Shown one piece after another: positions 15,365-22,987 of a stretch of 36,753 nt of DNA. Below the pieces are notes generated by a model. The model saw only the letters and a list, made by a program, of their open reading frames with translations, did no database searches and was not told the origin of the DNA. This DNA is from Marivita sp. (GTDB taxonomy: Bacteria > Pseudomonadota > Alphaproteobacteria > Rhodobacterales > Rhodobacteraceae): contig NZ_JAEPMO010000021.1 in the NCBI RefSeq assembly GCF_017643905.1, positions 1 to 36,753 of the forward strand, in the 5' to 3' direction. How positions within the stretch are numbered: the first letter of the stretch is position 1; the number at the start of each line of letters is the position of its first letter. Made by a program: the position numbers and the translations under genes.

Positions 15365-15954
15365 CACAGGTCCGTCGCTTCACCGCCCGGCAAGGCCAGA
15401 CGCTGTTCCAGCCGGGTCAGGAATGTCCCGGTTTTCTGGACCTGACCAAGGGGTCGATCCGCATGATGCTGACCGGGGCGTCGGGGCGCGAAGTGGTCCT
15501 CTACCGTGTGCGTCCCGGAGAGGTCTGCCTGCAAACCTTTTCCTGCCTCGTGGACGGTCACGGCTACGGCGCTGAAGGCATTGTCGAGGCGGACATCGAA
15601 GGCAACTTGATCCCGGCTGCACAGTTCCGCCAGCAGTTGGAAGACAACGCCACCTTCCGCCAGAAGGTGCTCAGCTCTGTTGCCCTGCGGTTTGCGGAAT
15701 ACCAGCAACTGGTCGAAGACGTGGCCCTCACCGGCTTTGACGCGCGGCTGGCCAAGGCGCTCTTGCGGCTGGCTGACGACGGCGTCGTGCACGCGACCCA
15801 TGCCGCATTGGCCGCTGAAACCGCATCAGGCCGCGCTTATGTCACTAGGCGACTGGCGGTGTTTGCGGAAAAAGGCGTGGTCGAACAATTGCCCGACGGC
15901 ATCGCCATCAAGGACAAACGCGCCTTGGAACAGATTGCCGCAGATCCTCGGTGA
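15361..15954 (+). CDS. Crp/Fnr-family transcriptional regulator
   Basis: A 197-residue Crp/Fnr-type regulator with an N-terminal cyclic-nucleotide-like beta barrel (about 1-110), a dimer helix, and a winged HTH near the end (about 148-180: HAALAAETASGRAYVTRRLAVFAEKGVVEQL). There are only two cysteines (VCLQTFSC), not the four-Cys iron-sulfur cluster set of FNR, so it is not an oxygen-sensing Fnr by sequence; the effector is unknown. The start is the GTG at 15361, overlapping the stop of the HD gene by four bases, so HD protein and regulator are coupled. A GGTGAC/GTCACC palindrome straddles its stop codon and may be its own target for the next gene. Confidence 0.85.
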   Translation: MTQVRRFTARQGQTLFQPGQECPGFLDLTKGSIRMMLTGASGREVVLYRVRPGEVCLQTFSCLVDGHGYGAEGIVEADIEGNLIPAAQFRQQLEDNATFRQKVLSSVALRFAEYQQLVEDVALTGFDARLAKALLRLADDGVVHATHAALAAETASGRAYVTRRLAVFAEKGVVEQLPDGIAIKDKRALEQIAADPR

Positions 15955-15965
15955 CTCTGTCACCG
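15949..15965. promoter_or_regulatory. Palindrome at the Crp/Fnr gene end, possible operator
   Basis: CGGTGAC (15949-15955) and GTCACCG (15959-15965) form a perfect 7-bp dyad with a 3-base centre (TCT), overlapping the stop codon of the regulator and 57 bases before the DUF2892 start. TGAC-N3-GTCA is of a size that a Crp-family dimer could contact. It could also be a short 3'-end hairpin. The assignment is tentative. Confidence 0.35.
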
Positions 15966-16022
15966 TCAGGGGCCACCTCCTTTTGCTACTCTCCCCTCAG
16001 GAGCATGAAAAGGAGATCCATC

Positions 16023-16217
16023 ATGACCAAGAACGAAGGAACCATCGACCGCGCCCTGCGTGTGATTGTCGGCCTTGTCCTGCTGTCGCTCGTCTTTGTC
16101 GGACCGCAAACCATGTGGGGCCTGATCGGCATTGTGCCGCTCGCCACCGGCCTGATCGGCGTGTGCCCGCTTTATTCGATCCTCGGCATCAACACCTGCC
16201 CGGTGAAGTCACGGTGA
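16023..16217 (+). CDS. DUF2892 small membrane protein
   Basis: A 64-residue protein of the DUF2892/YgaP-like transmembrane type: MTKNEGTIDRALRVIVG, then two hydrophobic helices (about residues 15-27 and 31-50, GLIGIVPLATGLIGVCPLYSILGINTC). Cys47 and Cys59 in CPLYSILGINTC are the typical conserved cysteines. AGGAGAT seven bases upstream of the ATG at 16023 supports the start. It is next to the Crp/Fnr gene on the same strand. Family function is unknown; in other bacteria the domain is fused or linked to rhodanese-like proteins. Confidence 0.85.
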   Translation: MTKNEGTIDRALRVIVGLVLLSLVFVGPQTMWGLIGIVPLATGLIGVCPLYSILGINTCPVKSR

Positions 16218-16288
16218 CACGCTGCTTTTGGCGACGGTTACACAACTTGTGATTGGACCGACCGCGTTCGGTTGGGCATGCTGACGGA

Positions 16289-17095
16289 ATGAAATCCATC
16301 CTCGCCCTTCTGATCGCGGTCGCGCTCGGCTTTTTCAGTCCGAAGGCAACGCATGCCGGGGATATCGAGGTCGATCTCGAACTCGTCCTTATGGTGGACG
16401 TGTCCCGGTCGATGACGGAACGGGAATTGGAGATTCAGCGCAAAGGCTATGCCGAGGCGCTGCGCTCGGACGCGGTTTTCGCAGCCCTTCAGTCTGGCCT
16501 CCTGCAAACTGTCGCTATCACTTATGTCGAATGGGCCGGCACGCAGGAAGTCGTGATTGACTGGCGGCTTCTGCAGACCCGTGACGACCTTGACGCCTTT
16601 GCCGAAATCCTGACGTCGCGGTTTGACCCGGCGCTGCGCCGCACCTCGATTTCAGAGGCTTTGATCTTTGGCGCACGCCTGATTGAAACAAACGATTACA
16701 AAGGTTTGCGAAGCGTCATCGACATTTCCGGCGATGGCCCCAACAATCAGGGCCGCGCCGTGACGGTCGCCCGCGATGCCGTTCTGGCCAAGGGGATCAT
16801 CATCAATGGCCTGCCGCTGCTGACCCGCGAAGGTATGGACAACGCGTGGCACCTCGAAAACCTCGACATCTACTACGAAAGCTGTGTCATCGGCGGGCCG
16901 GGTTCCTTTGTCATCCCGGTTTTCGATTGGGACGATTTCGCCGAAGCGGTGCAGCGCAAACTGGTGCTGGAAATGGTGTCACGCCCACCCGAGGCCCAGA
17001 TCGTGCCTGCACAATCCATGCGGCTTGACCCGACCGATTGTCTGATCGGCGAAAAGATCTGGCAAGAGCGCCGACGCTACTGGGACAGCCCCTGA
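16289..17095 (+). CDS. DUF1194 (von Willebrand A-like) exported protein, copy 2
   Basis: A 268-residue secreted protein: signal peptide MKSILALLIAVALGFFSPKATHA, cleavage probably after residue 23, then a vWA-like domain with DxSxS as Asp37-Ser39-Ser41 (MVDVSRSM) and ISGDGPNNQG. A C-terminal extension ends CLIGEKIWQERRRYWDSP. The domain is the same as that of the copy at 12507-13157, but the sequences are only moderately alike, so this is an old duplication or independent family member, not a recent copy. The start is the ATG at 16289 (TGACGGA just before); a TTG at 16253 is unlikely. It overlaps the end of the convergent DUF4345 gene by 19 bases. Confidence 0.85.
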   Translation: MKSILALLIAVALGFFSPKATHAGDIEVDLELVLMVDVSRSMTERELEIQRKGYAEALRSDAVFAALQSGLLQTVAITYVEWAGTQEVVIDWRLLQTRDDLDAFAEILTSRFDPALRRTSISEALIFGARLIETNDYKGLRSVIDISGDGPNNQGRAVTVARDAVLAKGIIINGLPLLTREGMDNAWHLENLDIYYESCVIGGPGSFVIPVFDWDDFAEAVQRKLVLEMVSRPPEAQIVPAQSMRLDPTDCLIGEKIWQERRRYWDSP

Positions 17096-17451
17096 GCCAA
17101 TGGCACATTGACGATCAGCAACCACGCGGCGAAGACCGCTTCGAACAGAAAATACAGATGCGCCTTGGGAAAGGGCGGTTTGTCGAGCAACAGCGACAAC
17201 GCGCGCCCGAGCCCCGCACCCAGATAGACAAACCCCATCATCGCATAGGCCCAGGGCGCGCCCAACCACAGGCACGCGGCGCCGACGATCACAAACATGC
17301 CGCCCACCGAAGCGCGCAGTTCCGACAGGCCCATCGTGGTCTCGCCGGTCTTCAAATCCAGCACTCCGGCCGTGTATCGCGGCGCCAGCATCCCGAACGC
17401 GCCCAGCGCGATGGTCAGAAGGGCGGCAACGATGTTGAGAATGTCGATCAT
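17077..17451 (-). CDS. DUF4345 family membrane protein
   Basis: A 124-residue protein with four hydrophobic segments (about residues 3-22, 45-65, 68-85 and 98-118). MIDILNIVAALLTIALGAFGMLAPRYT followed by ELRASVGGMFVIVGAACLWLG is the DUF4345 pattern. No function is known. GAGGA five bases upstream of the ATG at 17451 gives the start. The frame ends inside the 3' end of DUF1194 copy 2 on the other strand, a 19-base convergent overlap. Confidence 0.8.
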   Translation of the reverse strand: MIDILNIVAALLTIALGAFGMLAPRYTAGVLDLKTGETTMGLSELRASVGGMFVIVGAACLWLGAPWAYAMMGFVYLGAGLGRALSLLLDKPPFPKAHLYFLFEAVFAAWLLIVNVPLAQGLSQ

Positions 17452-17573
17452 GATGGTCCTCTGGATGTGCAGGCTTAACCGCTGACATAGCCCAGTGTTC
17501 CCATGCTTCATCAAAAAATTGGCGCATTTCTGCGGCACTGTTACACTCTCCCAAAAGCAAGAGCAGTCCGCCC

Positions 17574-18836
17574 ATGCCCGCCCCGCACCAGACCGTACGT
17601 CGCCGCAAGGTGTTCTACATTCCCGGCTATGACCCTTTCCCGGCCCGCCGGTATCGCGAGCTGTATCGTACGGAAGGTGCCAAACAGGCCGAGATTTCGG
17701 ACTATGGCCTACAAGTTGAGGCGTCGAGTCACGATGGCCCCTATGGCTGGCACGCCTCGGGTCTGATTGATGGCGCCCGCGTCACCGCCGATTTCGAGGT
17801 GCTGCTGTGGTCCGACATCGTTCGCGACAGCATGTCGAACAGCATCCCCGGCACCTATTGGCAACTGATCCGCACAAGCTGGATCTACATCGCCAGCGGC
17901 ACACTGCGCCGCCTTGCCGTGTTGCCCAAAGGCCCGCTGGCCGCGGCCCTCTACCCCATCGGCGTGCTGATCCTGCAACTGCTGGCGGCGCTGCTGGCCG
18001 CGCATCTGGTTGGCTGGGGTCTGAGCACAGTTTTCACCGCCGCGATCCTCTGGGCGCTTGGCCCCGGCGCGATCCTCACCTGGGGCACATCGCTGCTTTA
18101 TTGGGCACCCTTCTTCGTGATCGTCGTCTTGGTCCTGCGCTGGTTTAAATCGCAGGACCGCCGCATCTACGCCTATTACCTGATGCACGATTACGCCTTC
18201 TCAGCAGGCCTCAAAGGCGCAACCCCGCCTGCCCTGCAAACCCGGCTGGACGAGTTCTGCGGCATCATCGGCACCGCGCTGCTTGAGGATTATGACGAAG
18301 TGCTGGTGGTCGGCCATTCCTCGGGAGCGCATCTGGCGGTGTCTATCTTGGCCAACATCCTGCGCGACAACCCCGACCTGCCCGCGCGTCCCGCGCTGTC
18401 GTTCCTGAGCATTGGCCACGTGATCCCCATGGTGTCCTTCCTGCCCGACGCCTGGGAGTTGCGGCGCGACCTGCAGTTCCTCTCTGAACGGGACGAAATC
18501 GTTTGGGTCGACGTCACAGCCCAAGGCGACGGCTGCTGTTTTCCACTATGTGACCCGGTCGGCGTGTCTGGTGTTGCCACGCAAGACAAACAATGGCCGC
18601 TGGTGTTCTCGGCCCAGTTCTCGCGCACGATGGCGCCCGAGCGGTGGGCAGCGCAGCGACGGCAGTATTTCAAGCTGCATTTCCAGTATCTCTGCGCCTT
18701 CGAGAACCCGCTCGACTACGACTATTTCCAGATCACCGCAGGCCCGATCACGCTCGGCCAGCGCTATGCCACCCGTGCGCCCTCCCCCAGCCGGATCGAC
18801 GTGTCGGTCTCAAAATATACAAACACTGCGCCGTGA
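17574..18836 (+). CDS. Alpha/beta-hydrolase-like membrane protein, coupled to P450
   Basis: A 420-residue protein. It opens RRRKVFYIPGYDPFPARRY, an oxyanion-type strand-turn, then carries two or three hydrophobic segments in the middle (about residues 118-190). After that comes VLVVGHSSGAHLA with the nucleophile elbow G-H-S-S-G and Ser249 as candidate catalytic serine. Later YDYFQITAG could hold an acid, but I cannot place the catalytic His with confidence. So it is a lipase/esterase-like fold interrupted by membrane helices, probably acting on a membrane lipid-type substrate. Substrate unknown. The stop overlaps the GTG of the P450 gene (GTGA), so they should act in the same pathway. The ribosome site before 17574 is weak (AAGAGCAG). 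Confidence 0.7.
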   Translation: MPAPHQTVRRRKVFYIPGYDPFPARRYRELYRTEGAKQAEISDYGLQVEASSHDGPYGWHASGLIDGARVTADFEVLLWSDIVRDSMSNSIPGTYWQLIRTSWIYIASGTLRRLAVLPKGPLAAALYPIGVLILQLLAALLAAHLVGWGLSTVFTAAILWALGPGAILTWGTSLLYWAPFFVIVVLVLRWFKSQDRRIYAYYLMHDYAFSAGLKGATPPALQTRLDEFCGIIGTALLEDYDEVLVVGHSSGAHLAVSILANILRDNPDLPARPALSFLSIGHVIPMVSFLPDAWELRRDLQFLSERDEIVWVDVTAQGDGCCFPLCDPVGVSGVATQDKQWPLVFSAQFSRTMAPERWAAQRRQYFKLHFQYLCAFENPLDYDYFQITAGPITLGQRYATRAPSPSRIDVSVSKYTNTAP

Positions 18837-20209
18837 TCCCGCCCAAACCCATATCGCGTCCCGACCACGTGTCGCTCTGGCGGTATCTGCGGCTTTTCCG
18901 TCGGGACATCCTGTCGGCACAACCCGAGCGCCTTTACGGCGCGTGGATGGCCGAGTTTCGAACGCCGTTCTTCCGCTCCTACCTTGCCAATGATCCCACT
19001 CTGATCCGGACCATCCTGAACGACCGGCCGCGCGATTTCCCGAAATCCGACCGCATCGGCGAAGGTCTGCGCCCCCTCTTGGGCCAATCGATCTTCCTGA
19101 CCAATGGTCCCGTCTGGGACCATCAACGCCGCATCATCGACCCCGCGTTCGAGCGCGGACGTCTGACCCAAAGCCTGCCCGCCATGTGGGAGGCCGGTCA
19201 GGCGATGGTGGCGCGCGTGCTCGACCAGATCAGCAAAGGCACAGAGATCGAGATCGAGGAGATCGCCAGCCACGCCGCCGCCGATGTGATCTTCCGCACG
19301 CTGTTTTCGATCCCCATTGACGACGAAATCGCGGCGCAGGTCTTCCACGAATTCCGCGCTTACCAGCGCAGCCAGCCGATCTTGAACCTTGCGGCCTTCG
19401 TGCCCCTGCCCCGCTGGTTCCCCCGCTTTCACCGGGCCGAGACCAAACGCGCAGCCAAACGCATCCGCGCACTGATCACGCAGCTTGTCGACCAGCGGCG
19501 CAAGGCCATCGCCGACAGCAGCGCACCTGACGATCTGGCGACGCGGATCATGACCACACCAGACCCCGAAACCGGCCAGTGCTTTACCGCCGCCGAAATG
19601 GTCGATCAGGTCGCGATCTTCTTCCTCGCCGGGCACGAGACCAGCGCCAGCGCGTTAGGCTGGGCGCTCTATTGCTGTGCTGCGGCCCCCAACTGGCAGG
19701 ACCGCATCGCGCAGGAGGCCGCCACGCTCTCTGATCCAAACGATGTCAAACGCCTGACCTTAAGCCGCGATGTGTTCCGCGAAACGCTGCGGCTCTACCC
19801 GCCTGTTCCGATGATGGTGCGGGAAACCACGCGCCACGAGACCTTCCGCAAACGCGCCATCCCGAAAGCCGCGCAACTGGTGCTCAGCCCGTGGCACCTG
19901 CACCGGCATACGAAACTCTGGAACGATCCCGACGCATTCGACCCGTCCCGCTGGCAATCCGAGGACTCCCGACAATCGGCCCGCGACGCCTACTTGCCAT
20001 TCAGCGCCGGCCCCCGTGTCTGCCCCGGCGCGGGTTTTGCGATGGCCGAGGGGCCGCTCTTACTATCGATGTTGCTCCGCGCGGTCGAGGTCACCCCCGT
20101 GCCCGGCAAAACCCCGCAACCCGTCGCCCATCTCACCGTGCGCGCCCGCGATGGCATCTGGCTGAACGTTCGCCCCCGGAGCAGAGCGGACACAGACTCG
20201 AACGGTTAG
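18833..20209 (+). CDS. Cytochrome P450
   Basis: A 458-residue P450 monooxygenase. The I-helix motif is AGHETSAS (266-273), the K-helix ExxR is ETLR (317-320), the meander is near DPSRW (370-374), and the heme loop is FSAGPRVCPG (390-399) with thiolate Cys397. It is a class I bacterial type, soluble, without an N-terminal anchor, and no ferredoxin or reductase gene is adjacent. The substrate is unknown; coupling with the preceding membrane hydrolase points to a lipid or ester. The GTG at 18833 overlaps the hydrolase stop by four bases and gives the expected length. Longer readings from further upstream would lie in the hydrolase gene. Confidence 0.93.
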   Translation: MIPPKPISRPDHVSLWRYLRLFRRDILSAQPERLYGAWMAEFRTPFFRSYLANDPTLIRTILNDRPRDFPKSDRIGEGLRPLLGQSIFLTNGPVWDHQRRIIDPAFERGRLTQSLPAMWEAGQAMVARVLDQISKGTEIEIEEIASHAAADVIFRTLFSIPIDDEIAAQVFHEFRAYQRSQPILNLAAFVPLPRWFPRFHRAETKRAAKRIRALITQLVDQRRKAIADSSAPDDLATRIMTTPDPETGQCFTAAEMVDQVAIFFLAGHETSASALGWALYCCAAAPNWQDRIAQEAATLSDPNDVKRLTLSRDVFRETLRLYPPVPMMVRETTRHETFRKRAIPKAAQLVLSPWHLHRHTKLWNDPDAFDPSRWQSEDSRQSARDAYLPFSAGPRVCPGAGFAMAEGPLLLSMLLRAVEVTPVPGKTPQPVAHLTVRARDGIWLNVRPRSRADTDSNG

Positions 20210-20217
20210 CGCTAACC
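20204..20217. promoter_or_regulatory. LacI/GalR-type operator upstream of aldolase
   Basis: GGTTAGCGCTAACC is a perfect 14-bp palindrome with the central CG and TTAGCGCTAA core typical of LacI-family operators. It overlaps the P450 stop codon and lies 80 bases before the aldolase start, a plausible position for control of a glycolytic gene. The regulator is not encoded in the window. Confidence 0.55.
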
Positions 20218-20296
20218 TCCTGACCTGCCTCTATCTTTTTGACCAAGGCTGATCTAGGACAGCCTCAACCACACCATTCCAGCTTGGGGATTTCAC

Positions 20297-21184
20297 ATGA
20301 CCGACACCGCAATGGCAGACCGCATCAAGACCGGCGCAGGCTTTATCGCAGCCCTTGACCAAAGCGGCGGGTCCACCCCCAAAGCGCTGCGCCTCTACGG
20401 CATCGAGGAAGACGCCTATAATGGCGATGCGGAAATGTTCGCCCTCATCCACGAGATGCGCTGCCGCATCATGACCGCCCCCGACTTCACATCCGACAAG
20501 GTGCTGGGCGCGATCCTGTTCGAACGCACCATGCGCGACAGCGTCGATGGCGTGCCCGTGCCGACCTACCTTTGGGAGCAGCGCGGCGTGGTCCCCTTTC
20601 TCAAGATCGACAAGGGTCTCGAAGACAAGGAAAACGGCGCGCAGATCATGAAGCCGATGCCGGGGCTTGAGGCGCTGCTGGCCGATGCCAAGGCGATGGG
20701 CGTGTTCGGCACCAAGGAACGCTCGGTCATTCACGAAGCAAATGCCGCCGGCATCAAGGCCGTGGTCGCCCAGCAGTTCGAGGTCGCCAAAACCGTCTGC
20801 AACGCGGGCCTTGTCCCGATCATCGAACCCGAAGTCGACATCAACAGCCCCACCAAGGCCGAGGCCGAAGCGATCCTGAAAATGGAAATCGCGGCACATC
20901 TCGACGCTCTGGGCGACGATGAAATCGTGATGCTCAAGCTTACCATCCCGACAGACGATGGGCTTTATGTCGATCTGGCCGATCACCCGAAAGTGCTGCG
21001 TGTTGTGGCTCTGTCGGGTGGCTACAGCACCGACGATGCCTGCGAACGTCTGGCCCGGAACCCCAAGATGATCGCCAGCTTCTCGCGCGCCCTGGCCGAA
21101 GGCCTCACACACCAAATGTCGGACGCAGAATTCAACGCGGCGCTTGGCAACAACATCGACAAGATCTTCAACGCGTCGAAGTAA
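20297..21184 (+). CDS. Class I fructose-bisphosphate aldolase
   Basis: A 295-residue class I aldolase of the bacterial short type, cleaving fructose 1,6-bisphosphate in glycolysis or making it in gluconeogenesis through a Schiff base. Motifs: FIAALDQSGGSTPKAL (the substrate-loop region), GVVPFLKIDKGLE, and EIVMLKLTIP with Lys214 as the probable Schiff-base lysine. ALSGGYST near the end is the phosphate-binding GG loop. GGGG seven bases before the ATG supports the start. The gene stands alone; the LacI-type palindrome upstream suggests sugar-dependent control. Confidence 0.94.
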   Translation: MTDTAMADRIKTGAGFIAALDQSGGSTPKALRLYGIEEDAYNGDAEMFALIHEMRCRIMTAPDFTSDKVLGAILFERTMRDSVDGVPVPTYLWEQRGVVPFLKIDKGLEDKENGAQIMKPMPGLEALLADAKAMGVFGTKERSVIHEANAAGIKAVVAQQFEVAKTVCNAGLVPIIEPEVDINSPTKAEAEAILKMEIAAHLDALGDDEIVMLKLTIPTDDGLYVDLADHPKVLRVVALSGGYSTDDACERLARNPKMIASFSRALAEGLTHQMSDAEFNAALGNNIDKIFNASK

Positions 21185-21207
21185 CCGCGAACGATGCAGA
21201 GACGCGT

Positions 21208-22215
21208 TTACGCAAAACGCGCTCTCGTACGGTTTGCAAAGGCCACCAGCGACAGCATCACAGGGACTTCCACCAGCACCCCGACCACGGTCGCCAAAGC
21301 CGCACCCGAGTTCAGGCCGAACAGGCTGATCGCCACGGCGACCGCCAGTTCAAAGAAATTCGATGTGCCAATCAGCGCACAGGGTGCGGCGATCCGGTGC
21401 GGCACCCGCAGCATAAAGGCCGCCGCATAAGCCAACGCGAAAATTCCATAAGACTGGATCAGGATCGGCACCGCGATCAAAGCGATGATGAACGGTCGGT
21501 CCAGAATGACTTGACCTTGCAAACCAAACAGAATGACGACAGTTGCGATCAATCCCACGATCGACCACGGTTTTACCTTGTCCCTGAAAGCATTGATCCG
21601 GGCGTCATTGCCAAGCCGTGACCGCGTCAACAGACCTGCGGCCAATGGCAGAGCGACAAACAGGACCACCGACAAAACCAGCGTCTCCCATGGGACCTTA
21701 ATGTCCGTGACTCCAAGCAGGAATGCTACGATGGGCGCAAAGGCAAACACCATCACCACGTCGTTTACCGAAACCTGAAGCAGGGTATAGCTCTCGTCGC
21801 CTTTCGTCAGGTGAGACCAGACAAACACCATCGCGGTACAGGGTGCAGCGCCTAGAAGGATCAACCCGGCAATATACTGCTGCGCGTCGTCCCCGCCGAT
21901 CAGGTCTGCGAAAACAATCTCGAAAAACAGGACACCCAATGCCGCCATCGAAAACGGTTTGATCAACCAATTGACCACAAGTGTGATCATCAGACCTTTG
22001 GGTTGTTTTGCCACATCCTTGAGGCTGCGCGGATCGACGCCAATCATCATGGGGTAGACCATTGCCCAGATCAGAACCGCAACGACCAAGTTCACCCGTG
22101 CCACCTCAGCGGCGGCAATCAAGGTGACCAGCGCTGGAAACGCAGTGCCGAGGGCAATGCCTGCAAGCATGGCAAAGGCCACCCAAAGGGACAAATATCG
22201 TTCGAACAACGTCAT
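21208..22215 (-). CDS. acr3: Acr3-family arsenite efflux transporter
   Basis: A 335-residue membrane protein with ten hydrophobic helices, of the Acr3 type, exporting arsenite (or antimonite) from the cytoplasm. The conserved Cys126 in [13 protein letters not shown] and Glu289 in [14 protein letters not shown] correspond to residues needed for transport in characterised Acr3. [15 protein letters not shown] is another family block. The ATG at 22215 has only a weak GAGAC upstream. No arsR or arsC is present. A nested dyad lies directly upstream at 22231-22261. Convergent with the aldolase gene, 23 bases apart. Confidence 0.92.
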   Translation of the reverse strand: MTLFERYLSLWVAFAMLAGIALGTAFPALVTLIAAAEVARVNLVVAVLIWAMVYPMMIGVDPRSLKDVAKQPKGLMITLVVNWLIKPFSMAALGVLFFEIVFADLIGGDDAQQYIAGLILLGAAPCTAMVFVWSHLTKGDESYTLLQVSVNDVVMVFAFAPIVAFLLGVTDIKVPWETLVLSVVLFVALPLAAGLLTRSRLGNDARINAFRDKVKPWSIVGLIATVVILFGLQGQVILDRPFIIALIAVPILIQSYGIFALAYAAAFMLRVPHRIAAPCALIGTSNFFELAVAVAISLFGLNSGAALATVVGVLVEVPVMLSLVAFANRTRARFA

Positions 22216-22230
22216 GTTACGGCAGTCTCA

Positions 22231-22261
22231 AGGGGACAATGACACACAGTCAAAGTCCCCT
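22231..22261. promoter_or_regulatory. Nested dyad between DUF924 and acr3
   Basis: AGGGGAC (22231-22237) pairs with GTCCCCT (22255-22261), and inside it TGAC (22240-22243) pairs with GTCA (22249-22252) around ACACA, with symmetric AA/AA gaps. It is 15 bases upstream of the acr3 start and 20 bases after the DUF924 stop, all on the minus strand. It could be an operator for acr3 or a terminator-like structure for DUF924; no T-run follows. Confidence 0.5.
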
Positions 22262-22281
22262 AATTGGTCCGATGCGCTGCT

Positions 22282-22860
22282 TCAACCGGCCTTCTTGAGC
22301 GCCTCGACCGTCGCGCCGTAGCCGCCACCGCTCACATAGTCCGTCTCGGTCACTGTCGAACTGCGGCCCAGCGCGGTGTTGCGATAGGGGAAGCGACCGA
22401 ATTTGCGGATCACTTCGCGATGCGCGCGGGCATGCAGCAGGTTACTCGCGCCATGGATCGGCATCCGATCCAGCATCAACCGCACAGAGCGATCCTGATC
22501 GCACAGGTTCTCGGAATGCATCAGGGGCAGATAGAAGAACTGCCGCACCGGTTCGTCGATCTTCAAGTCCCAATTCTTGCTGATCGCCTGCTTGGCGGCT
22601 GCCAGCGCAAACCGATCCGACGCGAACGCCTTGCCGGTGTTGCGGAACATGTTGCGTGGGAACTGGTCCAGCAGGATGATATAGGCCAGTGTTCCGCTGG
22701 GATAGGTCAGCCAAAGCGCGTGACGGCCCTCCATCGCGCCGCTCCACGCGGAACCGAACCGGTCGCGGATCTCCTGATCCAACGCCTCTTCGGACTTGTA
22801 CCATCCACTTGGCCCCACATCGTCAAGCCAAAACCCCAATACATCTTCAGGCGTGATCAT
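22282..22860 (-). CDS. DUF924 family protein
   Basis: A 192-residue, helical, soluble protein of DUF924: MITPEDVLGFWLDDVGPSGWYKS, then YIILLDQFPRNMFRNTGKAFASD, then FFYLPLMHSENLCDQDRS. The tetratricopeptide-like fold is known for the family; the role is not. GGAGAG before the ATG at 22860 gives the start, and the preceding ATG at 22881 has no site. Located on the minus strand between the MFS carrier and acr3; no functional link is visible. Confidence 0.9.
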   Translation of the reverse strand: MITPEDVLGFWLDDVGPSGWYKSEEALDQEIRDRFGSAWSGAMEGRHALWLTYPSGTLAYIILLDQFPRNMFRNTGKAFASDRFALAAAKQAISKNWDLKIDEPVRQFFYLPLMHSENLCDQDRSVRLMLDRMPIHGASNLLHARAHREVIRKFGRFPYRNTALGRSSTVTETDYVSGGGYGATVEALKKAG

Positions 22861-22987
22861 TGCTCTCTCCAGCTCCTGCACGCAGCCCCAAACTTTGCAC
22901 GACGCTACTCAAGAAACGAATCGGGCAACAGTCACATTTCATGTCAGGGCCGACATAACCGGCAACTTCGGCTAAAATCGGCCAAGT

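Noticed and set aside
14468-15367. Minus-strand frame of 299 codons opposite the HD gene
   Set aside because: It runs into the tmRNA gene and no part resembles a protein family; the HD protein on the plus strand has clear motifs.
18593-18832. Longer P450 reading frame upstream of 18833
   Set aside because: It lies inside the hydrolase gene, while the GTG at 18833 overlaps its stop and gives the normal P450 length.
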